Shown here: positions 52,431 to 61,645 of the stretch, piece by piece
Numbering within the stretch: position 1 is the stretch's first letter
How the letters are laid out: each line of letters begins with the position of its first letter
The notes under the pieces: generated by a model
What the model saw: the letters and a program-made list of their open reading frames with translations, nothing else
Databases searched by the model: none
Told to the model about the DNA's origin: nothing
Translations under genes and position numbers: made by a program
Assembly (NCBI GenBank): GCA_910578715.1
Contig: CAJTRL010000015.1
Coordinates: 4,724-68,723, forward strand
DNA from: an uncultured Lachnospiraceae bacterium
GTDB taxonomy: Bacteria > Bacillota > Clostridia > Lachnospirales > Lachnospiraceae
Direction of reading: 5' to 3'
DNA: 64,000 bases

Positions 52431-53858
52431 ATGGCAGAACAGGCTAAAAAACCGATTGGAATCATGGAAACCATTCTGCGTGATGCGCATCAGTCTCTGA
52501 TTGCGACGAGAATGCCTACCGAGATGATGCTTCCAATCGTAGAAAAAATGGATAAAGTTGGTTACCATGCGGTAGAATGCTGGGGCGGAGCAACTTTTGA
52601 CGCATCCCTTCGTTTTCTGAAAGAAGACCCGTGGGACAGACTCAGAAAGTTAAGAGACGGATTCAAAAACACCAAATTACAGATGTTATTCAGAGGCCAG
52701 AACATTCTCGGTTACAGACCTTATGCGGATGACGTTGTGGATAGTTTTGTGGAGAAATCCATTGCAAACGGTATTGATATCATTCGTATTTTCGACTGTC
52801 TGAATGATTTGCGGAACTTACAGGAAGCGGTTAATGCGACCAACAAAGTAAAAGCAAGAGAAGGCAGGGGCCATGCACAGGTAGCGCTTTCCTATACGCT
52901 TGGCGATGCCTATACGATGGAATACTGGATGGATATGGCGAAGAAGATTGAGGAGATGGGCGCGGATTCCATCTGTATCAAGGATATGGCGGGACTGCTC
53001 GTTCCTTATAAGGCATCCGAAATGATTTCCGCTATGAAGTCCGCGACGAAACTGCCGATTCAGCTTCATACGCATTATACATCCGGTGTGGCGGGCATGA
53101 CTTACTTAAAAGCGGTAGAAGCGGGCGTCGATGTTATTGACTGCGCGATTTCTCCTTTTGCAATGGGGACTTCACAGCCGGCGACGGAAGTTATGGTCGA
53201 GACCTTCAAGGGTACTCCTTATGATACGGGTTATGACCAGAGTCTTCTTGCAGAAATTGCGGATTATTTCAGACCTTACAGAGACGAGTGCCTTGCAAAC
53301 GGTCTTCTGAATCCGAGGGTTATGGGCGTTGACATCAAGACCCTTCTGTATCAGGTTCCCGGCGGTATGCTTTCCAACATGGTAAGCCAGCTGAAAGAGC
53401 AGAATGCGGAAGACAAGTACTATGACGTATTAAAAGAGATTCCTCAGGTAAGAAAAGATTTGGGCGAGCCGCCGCTCGTTACGCCTTCTTCCCAGATTGT
53501 CGGTACACAGGCTGTATTCAATGTATTGATGGGCGAAAGATATAAGATGGCGACCAAAGAAACGAAAGCGGTTCTGCGCGGTGAGTACGGCCAGACAGTT
53601 AAGCCGATGAACCAGGAAGTCATTGACAAGGTGATTCCGGGTGAGAAGAGAATTACCTGTCGTCCGGCCGATTTGATTGAGAACGAAATGGATAAGCTGG
53701 AAGCGGAAATGAAAGAATGGAAACAACAGGATGAGGACGTACTTTCCTACGCGTTGTTCCCGCAGGTAGCTACCGATTTCTTCAAATATCGTCAGGCACA
53801 GCAGGAAAAGGTTGATATGACCCAGGCTGATACGAAAAACGGAGCATATCCGGTATAG
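52431..53858 (+). CDS. Oxaloacetate decarboxylase alpha / transcarboxylase 5S-type carboxyltransferase
   Basis: A 475-residue carboxyltransferase of the pyruvate/oxaloacetate class. It starts with IGIMETILRDAHQSLIATRMPTEMMLP, the metal-binding part is HTHYTSGVAGM with QLHTHYT, and the carbamylated lysine is expected in ICIKDMAGLL. It ends after the conserved domain with no biotin domain, consistent with the separate carrier gene. With the MmdA-like gene in the same operon, the locus encodes both a CoA-linked and an oxoacid-linked carboxyltransferase. GGAGGAAATAG precedes the ATG. Confidence 0.92.
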   Translation: MAEQAKKPIGIMETILRDAHQSLIATRMPTEMMLPIVEKMDKVGYHAVECWGGATFDASLRFLKEDPWDRLRKLRDGFKNTKLQMLFRGQNILGYRPYADDVVDSFVEKSIANGIDIIRIFDCLNDLRNLQEAVNATNKVKAREGRGHAQVALSYTLGDAYTMEYWMDMAKKIEEMGADSICIKDMAGLLVPYKASEMISAMKSATKLPIQLHTHYTSGVAGMTYLKAVEAGVDVIDCAISPFAMGTSQPATEVMVETFKGTPYDTGYDQSLLAEIADYFRPYRDECLANGLLNPRVMGVDIKTLLYQVPGGMLSNMVSQLKEQNAEDKYYDVLKEIPQVRKDLGEPPLVTPSSQIVGTQAVFNVLMGERYKMATKETKAVLRGEYGQTVKPMNQEVIDKVIPGEKRITCRPADLIENEMDKLEAEMKEWKQQDEDVLSYALFPQVATDFFKYRQAQQEKVDMTQADTKNGAYPV

Positions 53859-53877
53859 CATTTATTAAATTACCAAT

Positions 53878-53911
53878 AAAAGCGTCTCTGTCGAAAAACA
53901 GAGACGCTTTT
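53878..53911 (+). terminator. Terminator after the decarboxylase operon
   Basis: AAAAGCGTCTCTG (53878-53890) pairs perfectly with CAGAGACGCTTTT (53899-53911), loop of 8 nt, T-rich end. Confidence 0.92.
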
Positions 53912-53941
53912 GTATTAGAATAAAACAATATTGACGAACTA

Positions 53942-53970
53942 TTGACTAATATAGTTGCATACAGTATAAT
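53942..53970 (+). promoter_or_regulatory. Predicted sigma-A promoter for the chemoreceptor
   Basis: TTGACT (53942-53947), 17-nt spacer, TATAAT (53965-53970). The 260 nt between the terminator and the gene hold nothing else that I recognise; the leader is long (about 200 nt) and AT-rich. Confidence 0.7.
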
Positions 53971-54174
53971 ATAATACAATCAGATAAAAGTGGCAGAAGA
54001 TTGCCGGACATTTCAATTTATATAACATAATCATTCTTATATAGAGTATTTTATGAGTTTTCCCGCTCCATTGTATACGCCCATAGAATATATAATGCAG
54101 AGACAATTTTTTGTTCTGGTCTGAACATTTTACTATTAACAAGGATTTTATGGGATTGATGCAGGAGGAGAGAG

Positions 54175-55887
54175 ATGGGAAGTAGCTTAAATAAGTATCG
54201 TATTAGGGAGCGTCTGGTGCGTGGGTTTATTACCGCAGCCGGGATTCCGGCCGCAGCGGCGGTTGTAGCGCTTATCACGGTCATCGTGGTGGCGAATATT
54301 TATGCCGGCGCACTGACTGATTATGGTTTTGCACAGGGGGATGTGGGCAAAACCATGACATATTTTGCGGAAACAAGGTCGGCGCTGCGGGGTGTTATCG
54401 GTTATGATGAACAGGACGCTATCGACAGCATGATGGCTGACCATGACAGAAATGTTGAGTTATTTGAAAAGAGTTTTGCGGACCTGGAAACATATATGGT
54501 ATCCGCAGAAAACAAAGAGATTTACGGAAAGATTGAAACAGAACTGGTTGATTACTGGAAGCTGGAAAGAGAGATTCTGAATCTGGGCGCGACAACGGAC
54601 CGGTCCATTACGGTTCAGGCCCAGGAGAGGGCAATGACGGAACTGATGCCTTTATTCAACGAGATTTATGACCAGCTGACAGATATCATGGATGTCAAGG
54701 TAGAACGCGGAAATACAGTTTCCGGAATTATGACGCTCGTCTGCTTCGGTCTTGTTATTGCGATAGCCGTTATTATTATATTGGCAATGGTATTTTCGAC
54801 ACGGCTCGGAAAGAAGATTGCGGAAGGCATTTCGAAGCCGATGGCGAAACTGGGCGACCGGCTGGAAGAATTTTCCAAGGGCGATTTGTTCAGTCCTTTC
54901 CCGGAAGCGGAGACAAAAGACGAAGTGGCGGAAATGATTCAGGCGGCAAACGATATGGCAGAGGCGCTTGAGTTCATTATCTCCGATATGGAATATACGT
55001 TGGGTGAAATGGCGGATTCGAATTTCACCGTAAGGTCGAAAGACAGTTCCAGATACATAGGCGATTTCCAGCAGTTATTTGAGGCTTCCAGAAAGCTGAG
55101 AAACAATATGATTGAAACGCTGCGTTTTATCGAGGAGTCTTCTATCCAGGTTACGGCGGGTGCAGGAAATCTTGCAGAGACTTCCCAGAGCCTTGCAGAA
55201 GGTGCAACGGAACAGGCAAGTGCAGTAGAGGAACTTCAGGCAACAATCATGACGATTACCGAAGCGTCGAAAACTGCGGCGACGAATGCCGAAGAAGCCT
55301 ATGAACAGTCACAGGAATACGCCGATTTGGCGGATAACAGCAGTACGGATATTAAGGCAATGGTAGAGGCAATGGAGCGCATTAACGATGCCTCTAAGAA
55401 AATTGGGAATATTATTTCAGAAATTGAAAGCATCGCTTCCCAGACGAATCTGCTTTCCCTGAACGCTTCGATTGAGGCTGCAAGAGCGGGTGAAGCGGGA
55501 CGCGGATTTGCCGTTGTAGCGGACCAGATTAGACAGCTTGCGGAACAGAGCAGTAAATCTGCAGTAGATACCAGGACGCTGATAGAGGGAGCTATGCTGG
55601 AGGTTGAGAATGGAAATAAAGTAGCGGAACGCGCCGTAGCTTCCATCGAAGTGGTAGTGGATGGAATCAGAAAGGTCGCATCGGCTTCCAAAGACTTAAG
55701 TACCGTTTCCGCAAGTCAGGCGGAGACGATGAAAGAGGCAGAAGAAGGAGTTAATCAGATTTCCGATGTTGTCCAGACCAACGCGGCCGTTGCGGAGGAG
55801 TCCTCTGCAACCAGTCAGGAGTTGTCTGCTCAGGCGGCTTCTCTGGATGCTCTGATTGCCAAATTTCAGTTGCCGGCCAATCGCTGA
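54175..55887 (+). CDS. Methyl-accepting chemotaxis protein
   Basis: A 570-residue transmembrane chemoreceptor. Membrane segments lie near residues 18-42 and 180-208; the outer sensor of about 140 residues is helical (four-helix-bundle type). A HAMP domain follows ([19 protein letters not shown]), then a long coiled coil with the conserved tip [44 protein letters not shown] near residues 418-460, which docks CheA and CheW. GGAGGAG precedes the ATG. It has its own promoter and terminator. A cheR gene lies 6 kb downstream; no other chemotaxis genes are present here. Confidence 0.95.
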   Translation: MGSSLNKYRIRERLVRGFITAAGIPAAAAVVALITVIVVANIYAGALTDYGFAQGDVGKTMTYFAETRSALRGVIGYDEQDAIDSMMADHDRNVELFEKSFADLETYMVSAENKEIYGKIETELVDYWKLEREILNLGATTDRSITVQAQERAMTELMPLFNEIYDQLTDIMDVKVERGNTVSGIMTLVCFGLVIAIAVIIILAMVFSTRLGKKIAEGISKPMAKLGDRLEEFSKGDLFSPFPEAETKDEVAEMIQAANDMAEALEFIISDMEYTLGEMADSNFTVRSKDSSRYIGDFQQLFEASRKLRNNMIETLRFIEESSIQVTAGAGNLAETSQSLAEGATEQASAVEELQATIMTITEASKTAATNAEEAYEQSQEYADLADNSSTDIKAMVEAMERINDASKKIGNIISEIESIASQTNLLSLNASIEAARAGEAGRGFAVVADQIRQLAEQSSKSAVDTRTLIEGAMLEVENGNKVAERAVASIEVVVDGIRKVASASKDLSTVSASQAETMKEAEEGVNQISDVVQTNAAVAEESSATSQELSAQAASLDALIAKFQLPANR

Positions 55888-55910
55888 GAAGAGATGAACA
55901 GATAAAGGAG

Positions 55911-55943
55911 AGCCTCCGAGTCAGAAATGATGCGGAGGCTTTT
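55911..55943 (+). terminator. Terminator after the chemoreceptor gene
   Basis: AGCCTCCG (55911-55918) pairs with CGGAGGCT (55933-55940), loop 14 nt, followed by TTT. Confidence 0.75.
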
Positions 55944-56059
55944 GACATAAATACAGGCTGAGGTGCTTTATCACAGAAAATTTTGGAAAGTTTCTAGTTC
56001 AAACAAGTTCTGATTCAGGAAATTTCTGAAAGAAATATACTTTACGCTATTGACGTGGG

Positions 56060-56107
56060 TTACATAATGTGTAATAATAAATGTTATGATAACGCACGTT
56101 ATAATAA
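56060..56107 (+). promoter_or_regulatory. Probable operator/promoter of the TetR-type gene
   Basis: TTATGATAAC (56084-56093) and GTTATAATAA (56098-56107) form a near-perfect dyad around GCAC and cover the -10 box TATAAT (56100-56105). A second palindrome, TTACATAATGTGTAA, lies just upstream (about 56060-56074). Such dyads over a promoter suit autoregulation by the TetR-type product. Confidence 0.55.
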
Positions 56108-56134
56108 AATATACAAGGGGTGAGGAAGTGCGGT

Positions 56135-56686
56135 ATGGCAAGAAAAGAGACAATTACGAAAACGGATATTTTGAATGCGGCATTTGAAATGACGACAGAG
56201 GCTGGTTTTGACCATGTTACGGCGAGAACCCTTGCTGCCAGGGCGGGATGTTCCACGCAGCCTATTTTCAGGGTTTACCGGAACATGGAGGAACTGGGAA
56301 CAGAATTGTTTGAACGGGTAGTCGCGCATTTTGAAGAATATTATGAGAAGTTTCCGAAAAAGAGCGATACGCCGTTTGTGAATCTCGGATTTGCTTATGT
56401 AAAGTTCGCGCAGGATTATCCCAAATTATTCAAACTGTTGTTTGATTCGGAAAATAAATATGGTAAAAGCCTGTATGATATTCTGAACGGAAAAGGCTCC
56501 GTTGTGAAAGAAGTCAACAATGCCAGATTTTCCGGATGCAGCAATCCGAGCGTTATGTTTATGAAAATGTGGATTTTTATTCATGGCGCCGCCTGTATGT
56601 CACTGACAGGTGATTATGACCTCGACGATGAAGAGACTGTCACACTTCTGGAAGAATCTTATCAGGCTTTTCAGAAAATGTTTTGA
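56135..56686 (+). CDS. TetR/AcrR-family transcriptional regulator
   Basis: A 183-residue regulator. The N-terminal helix-turn-helix is typical: ITKTDILNAAFEMTTEAGFDHVTARTLAARAGCSTQPIFRVYRNMEEL. The C-terminal part (residues 55-183) is the helical ligand-binding domain and cannot be linked to a ligand. The ATG at 56135 has GAGG 9 nt upstream; GTG 56120 is not needed. It precedes the RpiR gene by 28 nt. No efflux pump or enzyme gene adjoins it, so its target may be itself or a distant gene. Confidence 0.88.
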   Translation: MARKETITKTDILNAAFEMTTEAGFDHVTARTLAARAGCSTQPIFRVYRNMEELGTELFERVVAHFEEYYEKFPKKSDTPFVNLGFAYVKFAQDYPKLFKLLFDSENKYGKSLYDILNGKGSVVKEVNNARFSGCSNPSVMFMKMWIFIHGAACMSLTGDYDLDDEETVTLLEESYQAFQKMF

Positions 56687-56713
56687 TGGTATAAAGACAG
56701 GAAAGGATAGTAG

Positions 56714-57646
56714 ATGGCTGCGTTGGAGAATCGTTACGATATCATTACCAGAATCAATCAGTATTATGGAAAAATGAGCAAGGGGCAGAAAACGATTGCG
56801 AGTTTTATTTATGACCATTATGACCAGGCTGTTTTTATGACGGCGGCAAAACTTGGCGATACGGTGGGAGTCAGCGAATCTACGGTTGTGCGTTTTGCTT
56901 CATACATCGGTTACAGCGGTTACCCGGAGTTTCAAAAAGATTTGGAAGAATGGGTCCAGAATAAAATCAATTCGGTGCAGAAGATTGATGCGAAATACGG
57001 GAGAAGCACGCAGTCAGAAATAGTGACATCCGTTTTGAATGCTGATATTGAAAAAATAACAGATACTATTGATAATCTCGACCCGGCGGCTTTTGAAACG
57101 GCGGTCGATACGATTCTGGGAGCCAGAAATATTTACATTATGGGAATCCGAAGCTGTGCGCCTTTGGCGGATTTCCTTCATTTTTATCTGAATATGATTC
57201 GCGGAAACGTTATATTGCTCAGAACCACAAGTGTGTCTGAGACCTTTGAACAGATGATTCGGATTGACGAAAACGACGCGATGATTGGTATCAGTTTTCC
57301 GCGGTATTCCATGCGCACCCTGAAGGCAATGGAATTTGCCAATGACAGAAACGCCAAAGTCATTGCGATTACCGATACGGTGCATTCTCCCATGAATCTT
57401 TATTCTTCCTGTAACCTGTTAGCGAGAAGCGATATGGTTTCCATCGTGGATTCTCTTGTGGCTCCTTTAAGCCTGATTAATGCGCTTGTTGTTGCAATGT
57501 GCTTAAAGCGGCCGGGCGATGTCACAAAGAACCTGAAAGAACTGGAAAATGCCTGGAATAATTATCAGGTATATCTGAATGACGAAATTAACTTTATCGA
57601 TGAAGAGTCGATGTTACATTATCCTTTGCGGAAAGAAGACGCATGA
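56714..57646 (+). CDS. MurR/RpiR-family transcriptional regulator
   Basis: A 310-residue regulator with an N-terminal RpiR helix-turn-helix (MSKGQKTIASFIYDHYDQAVFMTAAKLGDTVGVSESTVVRFASYIGYSGYPEFQ) and a C-terminal SIS domain (residues 125-275) that binds phosphosugars. Family members control sugar and amino-sugar catabolism. No sugar operon adjoins it; the next gene overlaps it by 4 nt (ATGA), so it is co-translated with a flavoprotein. Its role may therefore be central-metabolic sensing. Confidence 0.9.
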   Translation: MAALENRYDIITRINQYYGKMSKGQKTIASFIYDHYDQAVFMTAAKLGDTVGVSESTVVRFASYIGYSGYPEFQKDLEEWVQNKINSVQKIDAKYGRSTQSEIVTSVLNADIEKITDTIDNLDPAAFETAVDTILGARNIYIMGIRSCAPLADFLHFYLNMIRGNVILLRTTSVSETFEQMIRIDENDAMIGISFPRYSMRTLKAMEFANDRNAKVIAITDTVHSPMNLYSSCNLLARSDMVSIVDSLVAPLSLINALVVAMCLKRPGDVTKNLKELENAWNNYQVYLNDEINFIDEESMLHYPLRKEDA

Positions 57647-58872
57647 GCAGAGTGATTGTTGTGGGCGGCGGCGCCGCCGGAATGATGGCCGCCATCAGCG
57701 CGGCAGAGCAGGGGCACCAGGTGCTTTTGCTGGAACAGAATGAAAAGACCGGCAAGAAACTTTTTATTACGGGAAAAGGCAGATGCAACGTGACGAATGC
57801 CTGTGATAAGGATAAGCTGTTTGAGGCTGTCGTTTCCAATCCTAAATTTTTGTACAGCGCTTTTAACGGATTTGACAACAGACAGCTTATGACCATGCTG
57901 GAAGAGGTCGGCTGTCCGTTAAAGATTGAGAGGGGAGAGCGGGTTTTTCCCGTTTCCGACCACTCTTCGGATATTCTTGCGGCATTCCAGCGTATGTTAA
58001 GAAAAAAACGGGTGGAAGTCAGCCTGCACACAAAAGTACAGGGACTTCTGACAGAGTCATTTTCCATCCGCGGCGTGCGGCTGGCGGACGGAACAGAAGA
58101 GCGGGCGGATGCGGTTATTCTTGCGACGGGCGGGTATTCTTATCCCTCCACCGGTTCGACGGGAGACGGACACCGCATGGCCGAAGAAGCCGGGCATACG
58201 GTGAAAAACTGTGTCCCGGCCTTAGTGTCTTTAACCGTTTCTGAAGACTGGTGTAAACAACTTCAGGGACTGTCCTTAAAAAACATCGCGTTGACAATGC
58301 TGGATGGGAAGAAAAAACGATATGAAGGCTTTGGCGAAATGCTTTTTACCCACTTTGGCGTCAGCGGGCCTCTCATATTGAGCGCCAGCAGTTTTTACGG
58401 AAGATGCAAAAACAAAGAAGCGGTTTTGCTGGAGCTGGATTTAAAGCCGGCGTTGTCGGAGGAACAGCTGGATAAACGAATTTTGCGGGATTTTGAAGAT
58501 AATCAGAATAGACAATTCAAAAATTCTTTAAACGGCCTTTATCCGTCGAAACTTGTGACGGTTATGACGGAGTTGTCCGGTATTGCGCCGGAGAAAAAAG
58601 TTCATGAGATTACAAGAGAAGAAAGAAAGGGACTGGTGGAGCTTACGAAGCATTTTCCTCTTCATGTGACGGGGACGGGGGACTGGACGGAAGCGGTTAT
58701 CACCCAGGGCGGGATTGTTGTCAAAGAGGTGAATCCTTCTACGATGGAATCAAAACTGGTAAAAGGACTGTATTTTGCCGGAGAGATATTGGACGTGGAT
58801 GCGCTGACGGGAGGCTTTAATCTGCAGATTGCCTGGTCAACCGGGTATCTTGCGGGGAGGAGCATTCGTTGA
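57643..58872 (+). CDS. FAD-dependent oxidoreductase of the BaiN/HI0933 family
   Basis: A 409-residue flavoprotein. The N-terminal FAD-binding motif is VIVVGGGAAGMMAAISAAEQGHQVLLLEQNEKTGKKLFITGKGRCNVTN; an ATGGYSYPSTGSTGDG block lies near residue 165 and the final GGFNLQIAWSTGYLAGRS at the end. The family is widespread and poorly characterised; some members reduce bile-acid intermediates, others are unknown. The order with cmk, ispH and the S1 protein is common in Clostridia, so this is likely housekeeping. Start ATG overlaps the RpiR stop. Confidence 0.88.
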   Translation: MSRVIVVGGGAAGMMAAISAAEQGHQVLLLEQNEKTGKKLFITGKGRCNVTNACDKDKLFEAVVSNPKFLYSAFNGFDNRQLMTMLEEVGCPLKIERGERVFPVSDHSSDILAAFQRMLRKKRVEVSLHTKVQGLLTESFSIRGVRLADGTEERADAVILATGGYSYPSTGSTGDGHRMAEEAGHTVKNCVPALVSLTVSEDWCKQLQGLSLKNIALTMLDGKKKRYEGFGEMLFTHFGVSGPLILSASSFYGRCKNKEAVLLELDLKPALSEEQLDKRILRDFEDNQNRQFKNSLNGLYPSKLVTVMTELSGIAPEKKVHEITREERKGLVELTKHFPLHVTGTGDWTEAVITQGGIVVKEVNPSTMESKLVKGLYFAGEILDVDALTGGFNLQIAWSTGYLAGRSIR

Positions 58873-58948
58873 AGGTCTGCCGGAGCGGACAGATGCCCAA
58901 AATTCTTACTGATTAAAATGCCGCGTACGCGGCGGAATGGGAGTAAAC

Positions 58949-59617
58949 ATGGGATATAATATTGCGATAGACGGGCCTGCCGGAGCCGGGAAGAGTACGA
59001 TTGCCAAAATAGCGGCAAAGGAACTGGGCTTTATCTATGTAGATACCGGTGCGATGTACCGGGCGATGGGAATTTTTCTGATGCGGGAGGGCGTGGACGC
59101 GGCGGATGCTGATGCCATCAGCGCCAAATGCCGGGAAGCGGATATTACGATTCGTTATGAAAACGGAGAACAGGTCGTTTATCTGAACGGGGAAAATGTG
59201 AACGGCGTTATCCGGACGGAAGAAGCGGGCACAATGGCGTCTCTCACCAGCAAAAATCCCGATGTCAGAAAAAAACTTGTGGAACTGCAGCAGAAACTGG
59301 CGGCGGATGCGGATGTGGTAATGGACGGCCGGGATATCGGAACATGTGTTCTGCCAGACGCCCAGGTAAAAGTCTATCTGACGGCCAGCAGCGCAGTGCG
59401 GGCAAAACGGCGGTATCTGGAACTGACGGCCAAAGGGACGGACTGCGATATTGAGACGATAGAAGCGGATATTATCGAACGCGACAGACAGGATATGACG
59501 AGGGAAATATCCCCGCTTGTCCAGGCCGAAGATGCCGTACTGATTGATTCTTCCGAAATGACGGTCGAGGAAGTGGCGGAGCGGATTATGTCGCTTGTAA
59601 AAGGGCATACAAAGTAA
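58949..59617 (+). CDS. cmk: Cytidylate kinase
   Basis: A 222-residue kinase that phosphorylates CMP and dCMP. The P-loop is DGPAGAGKSTIAK, and the CMP-binding part is YVDTGAMYRAMG, with RDIGTCVLPDAQVKVYLTAS and RDRQDMTREISPL also typical. The ATG at 58949 has GGGAG 5 nt upstream; ATG 58937 would add four residues and lacks a ribosome site. ispH starts 15 nt after its stop. Confidence 0.96.
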   Translation: MGYNIAIDGPAGAGKSTIAKIAAKELGFIYVDTGAMYRAMGIFLMREGVDAADADAISAKCREADITIRYENGEQVVYLNGENVNGVIRTEEAGTMASLTSKNPDVRKKLVELQQKLAADADVVMDGRDIGTCVLPDAQVKVYLTASSAVRAKRRYLELTAKGTDCDIETIEADIIERDRQDMTREISPLVQAEDAVLIDSSEMTVEEVAERIMSLVKGHTK

Positions 59618-59632
59618 GACGGGAGAATTGGC

Positions 59633-60481
59633 ATGGAAGTTATTTTAGCCGAAAAGGCCGGGTTCTGTTTTGGAGTAAAAAGGGCGGTAGATACCGTTTA
59701 TGAACAGGCCGGAACGGGCGGAAGCATTTATACATACGGCCCGATTATACATAACGAAGAGGTGGTAAAAGACCTGGAAAAAAAAGGCGTGCGGGTAATC
59801 GCATCGCCGGAGGAGCTTCACGGAATCACAGAGGGGACGGTAGTCATCCGTTCCCACGGCGTATCGGAAGAAATCTGCCGTAAGATAGAGGAACAGGGGC
59901 TGAAATGCGTCGATGCCACCTGTCCATTTGTCAAAAAAATTCATGATACGGTGAACAAAGAGAGCGCGGCGGGGCGGCAGATTGTCGTTATCGGTAACGC
60001 GGGACACCCGGAAGTGGAAGGGATTCTTGGCTGGTGCAAAACGCCGGCAATCGTGATAGAATCGGAAGAAGAGGCGCGTAATTTCCGCTATGAAGGTGAC
60101 AAAAAGCTGTGCATTGTATCGCAGACGACATATAACTACAATAAATTTCAAGATATAGTTGAAATTTTTGAACAAAAAGGTTACAATGGTATTGTTGTGA
60201 ATACTATATGTAACGCAACGGAAGTAAGACAGACCGAAGCAAGAAAGATAGCATCTCAGGTTGATGTGATGATAGTAATAGGTGGAAATCACAGTTCCAA
60301 TACGCAGAAATTGTATGAAATCTGTAAGCAGGAGTGTGAGAACACATATTTTATACAGACATTGGATGACTTACATTTAGAGTTACCTGAATCTGTCCGG
60401 CTGGTAGGTATTACAGCAGGGGCATCCACCCCGAACAATATTATTGAGGAGGTTCAAAATTATGTCAGAATTAACTTTTGA
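59633..60481 (+). CDS. ispH: 4-hydroxy-3-methylbut-2-enyl diphosphate reductase
   Basis: A 282-residue iron-sulfur enzyme, the last step of the non-mevalonate isoprenoid pathway, making IPP and DMAPP. The three cluster cysteines are in AGFCFGVKRAVD (C12), DATCPFVKKIH (near residue 98) and NTICNATEVRQ (near 193). Conserved histidines lie in TYGPIIHN and IVVIGNAGHPE. It overlaps the S1 protein gene by 20 nt; in other Clostridia the two are fused into one protein. Here they are separate frames. Confidence 0.95.
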   Translation: MEVILAEKAGFCFGVKRAVDTVYEQAGTGGSIYTYGPIIHNEEVVKDLEKKGVRVIASPEELHGITEGTVVIRSHGVSEEICRKIEEQGLKCVDATCPFVKKIHDTVNKESAAGRQIVVIGNAGHPEVEGILGWCKTPAIVIESEEEARNFRYEGDKKLCIVSQTTYNYNKFQDIVEIFEQKGYNGIVVNTICNATEVRQTEARKIASQVDVMIVIGGNHSSNTQKLYEICKQECENTYFIQTLDDLHLELPESVRLVGITAGASTPNNIIEEVQNYVRINF

Positions 60482-61604
60482 ACAAATGTTAGAGGAGTCT
60501 TTAAAGACAATACACACAGGGGAGGTCGTTGAAGGTACAGTCATTGATGTGAAACCAGAAGAGATTGTTCTCAACATCGGATATAAATCAGATGGTATCC
60601 TGACAAGAAACGAGTATACGAATGAACCAAACGTAGATTTAACGACAGTTGTAAAACCCGGTGACACAATGGAAGTGAAAGTGCTGAAGGTAAATGACGG
60701 AGAGGGACAGGTTCTTCTCACCTATAAACGCCTTGCGGCAGACAGAGGTAATAAGAGAATTGAAGAAGCATATAATAATAAAGAAGTGCTGACAGCCAAA
60801 GTTGCCCAGGTGCTGGAAGGCGGCCTGAGTGTTGTTGTTGAGGAAGTCAGAATCTTTATTCCGGCAAGCCTTGTGTCAGACAGTTATGAGAAAGACCTGA
60901 ATAAATATGCGGGACAGGAGATTCAGTTTGTTATCAGCGAGTACAATCCTAAGAGAAGACGTTATATCGGCGACCGCAAACAGCTGCTTCTGGCTGAGAA
61001 AGCGGAACTGCAGAAGAAACTTTTTGAAAGCATCAAAGAGGGCGATACAATAGAGGGTGTCGTAAAGAACGTGACGGATTTTGGCGCATTCATCGATTTG
61101 GGCGGCGCAGACGGTCTGCTTCATATTTCCGAAATGTCCTGGGGCAGAGTAGAAAATCCGAAGAAAGTATTCAAGGTAGGCGACAAGCTGAAAGTTCTGA
61201 TTAAAGAGATTTCCGGGACGAAGGTAGCGCTCAGCCTGAAATTTGAAGATTCCAATCCGTGGAAGGATGCGGCGGAAAAATATGCGGCGGGCAATATCGT
61301 GACCGGTAAAGTAGCAAGAATGACGGATTTTGGTGCGTTCATTGAGCTGGAATCGGGAATTGATGCGCTGCTTCATGTTTCACAAATTTCCAAAGAACAT
61401 ATTGACAAACCTTCGGATGTCCTGAAGGTGGGTGAGGAAGTGACCGCAAAAGTGGTTGATTTCAATGAAGCGGATAAGAAAATAAGCCTGAGTATTAAGG
61501 CGATGCTCGCTCCTGAACCAAAAGAGGCTGAAGAAGAGGATGCGGATGTTGTGTCCGTAGACATTGATTCTGTCATTGCAGGCGAAAACGAAGATAACGA
61601 ATAA
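60462..61604 (+). CDS. S1-domain RNA-binding protein (RpsA/YpfD-like)
   Basis: A 380-residue protein with four S1 repeats at about residues 17-85, 100-165, 187-256 and 273-342; the third (GDTIEGVVKNVTDFGAFIDLGGADGLLHISEMSWGRV) and fourth (GKVARMTDFGAFIELESGIDALLHVSQIS) are the clearest. It ends with an acidic tail. The length matches the Firmicutes four-domain form rather than six-domain E. coli S1. The ATG at 60462 has GAGGAGG upstream; the longer frame from 60444 lies inside ispH. It may aid translation initiation or RNA turnover. Confidence 0.92.
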   Translation: MSELTFEQMLEESLKTIHTGEVVEGTVIDVKPEEIVLNIGYKSDGILTRNEYTNEPNVDLTTVVKPGDTMEVKVLKVNDGEGQVLLTYKRLAADRGNKRIEEAYNNKEVLTAKVAQVLEGGLSVVVEEVRIFIPASLVSDSYEKDLNKYAGQEIQFVISEYNPKRRRYIGDRKQLLLAEKAELQKKLFESIKEGDTIEGVVKNVTDFGAFIDLGGADGLLHISEMSWGRVENPKKVFKVGDKLKVLIKEISGTKVALSLKFEDSNPWKDAAEKYAAGNIVTGKVARMTDFGAFIELESGIDALLHVSQISKEHIDKPSDVLKVGEEVTAKVVDFNEADKKISLSIKAMLAPEPKEAEEEDADVVSVDIDSVIAGENEDNE

Positions 61605-61645
61605 CAGAAAGTATTTTCATAAAAATAAGAGAGTGAGAATCGTAT

